Of a stretch of 20,000 bases of DNA, positions 19,966-20,000 are shown in pieces (positions within the stretch are counted from its first letter, which is position 1; each line of letters starts with the position of its first letter). The notes beneath the pieces are model-generated. The model made no database searches. It saw only the letters and a program-made list of their open reading frames with translations, and was not told the DNA's origin. The position numbers and the translations under genes are program-made. Source of the DNA: Trachelipus rathkii (taxonomy: Eukaryota > Arthropoda > Malacostraca > Isopoda > Trachelipodidae); NCBI GenBank assembly GCA_015478945.1, contig JABUQX010022072.1:42501-62500 (forward strand), written 5' to 3'.

Positions 19966-20000
<35 letters not shown>
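19236..20000 (+). repeat. 3' LTR, truncated by window end
   Basis: Starts TTATATGGCGG after the polypurine tract. About 19286-19865 matches 8551-9140 of the 5' LTR with one substitution (C at 8885, T at 19611). The first 40 nt and the part after about 19865 are more diverged, and the two copies part company after GTGTATGGGCAA (about 19933). It then runs into (TTA)n at the window end. U5 and any target duplication are not visible. Confidence 0.93.

Overview
This is a stretch of animal nuclear genome dominated by transposable elements and simple repeats. (TA)n and (TTA)n microsatellites, a decayed LINE with decapod-style endonuclease wording, and a broken pentraxin/C-type-lectin-like gene piece all suggest an arthropod. 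A decapod crustacean is my best guess; penaeid shrimp are known for such microsatellite density, but the species cannot be fixed from the sequence. I see no intact host gene, tRNA, rRNA or CRISPR array.

Layout: 1-369 is (TA)n. 370-1149 is unassigned AT-rich DNA. About 1150-4186 is a plus-strand LINE relic (APE-type endonuclease, then reverse transcriptase) ruined by frameshifts and stops. 4187-4716 is (TA)n again. 4717-6660 is older unique DNA holding two coding relics, the second resembling a pentraxin/laminin-G plus C-type-lectin-like pair. 6676-7027 looks like a minus-strand SINE-type insertion with a 45-nt poly(T). 7028-8511 is (TA)n/(ATT)n repeat.

From about 8512 to beyond the window end lies one large, young, apparently coding-competent Ty3/gypsy-type LTR retrotransposon. 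Its 5' LTR seems to exceed 3 kb because it carries about 1.1 kb of (TTA)n, a 36/44-bp minisatellite and three 40-bp repeats. The 3' LTR starts at about 19236 and is cut off by the window. Between them are gag (11983-13632; three CCHC knuckles) and pol (13515-19172), which lies in the -1 frame and overlaps gag. An A AAA AAG slippery heptamer at 13545-13551, followed by a hairpin, is the likely site where ribosomes shift to make a Gag-Pol fusion of about 2,396 residues. A hairpin and polypurine tract lie directly before the 3' LTR. No env is present.

The main point of interest is the order of Pol domains: retropepsin 1 (D-S-G), spacer, reverse transcriptase (YLDD), RNase H, an OTU-like cysteine-protease fold whose catalytic Cys position is Ala, a second complete retropepsin-like domain (D-T-G-A), integrase (HHCC, D-D-35-E, GPF), and an acidic tail of about 285 residues with two dynein-LC8-type (TQT/VQT) motifs. 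The inserted OTU-like plus second aspartic-protease cassette between RNase H and integrase is the best candidate here for something little described.
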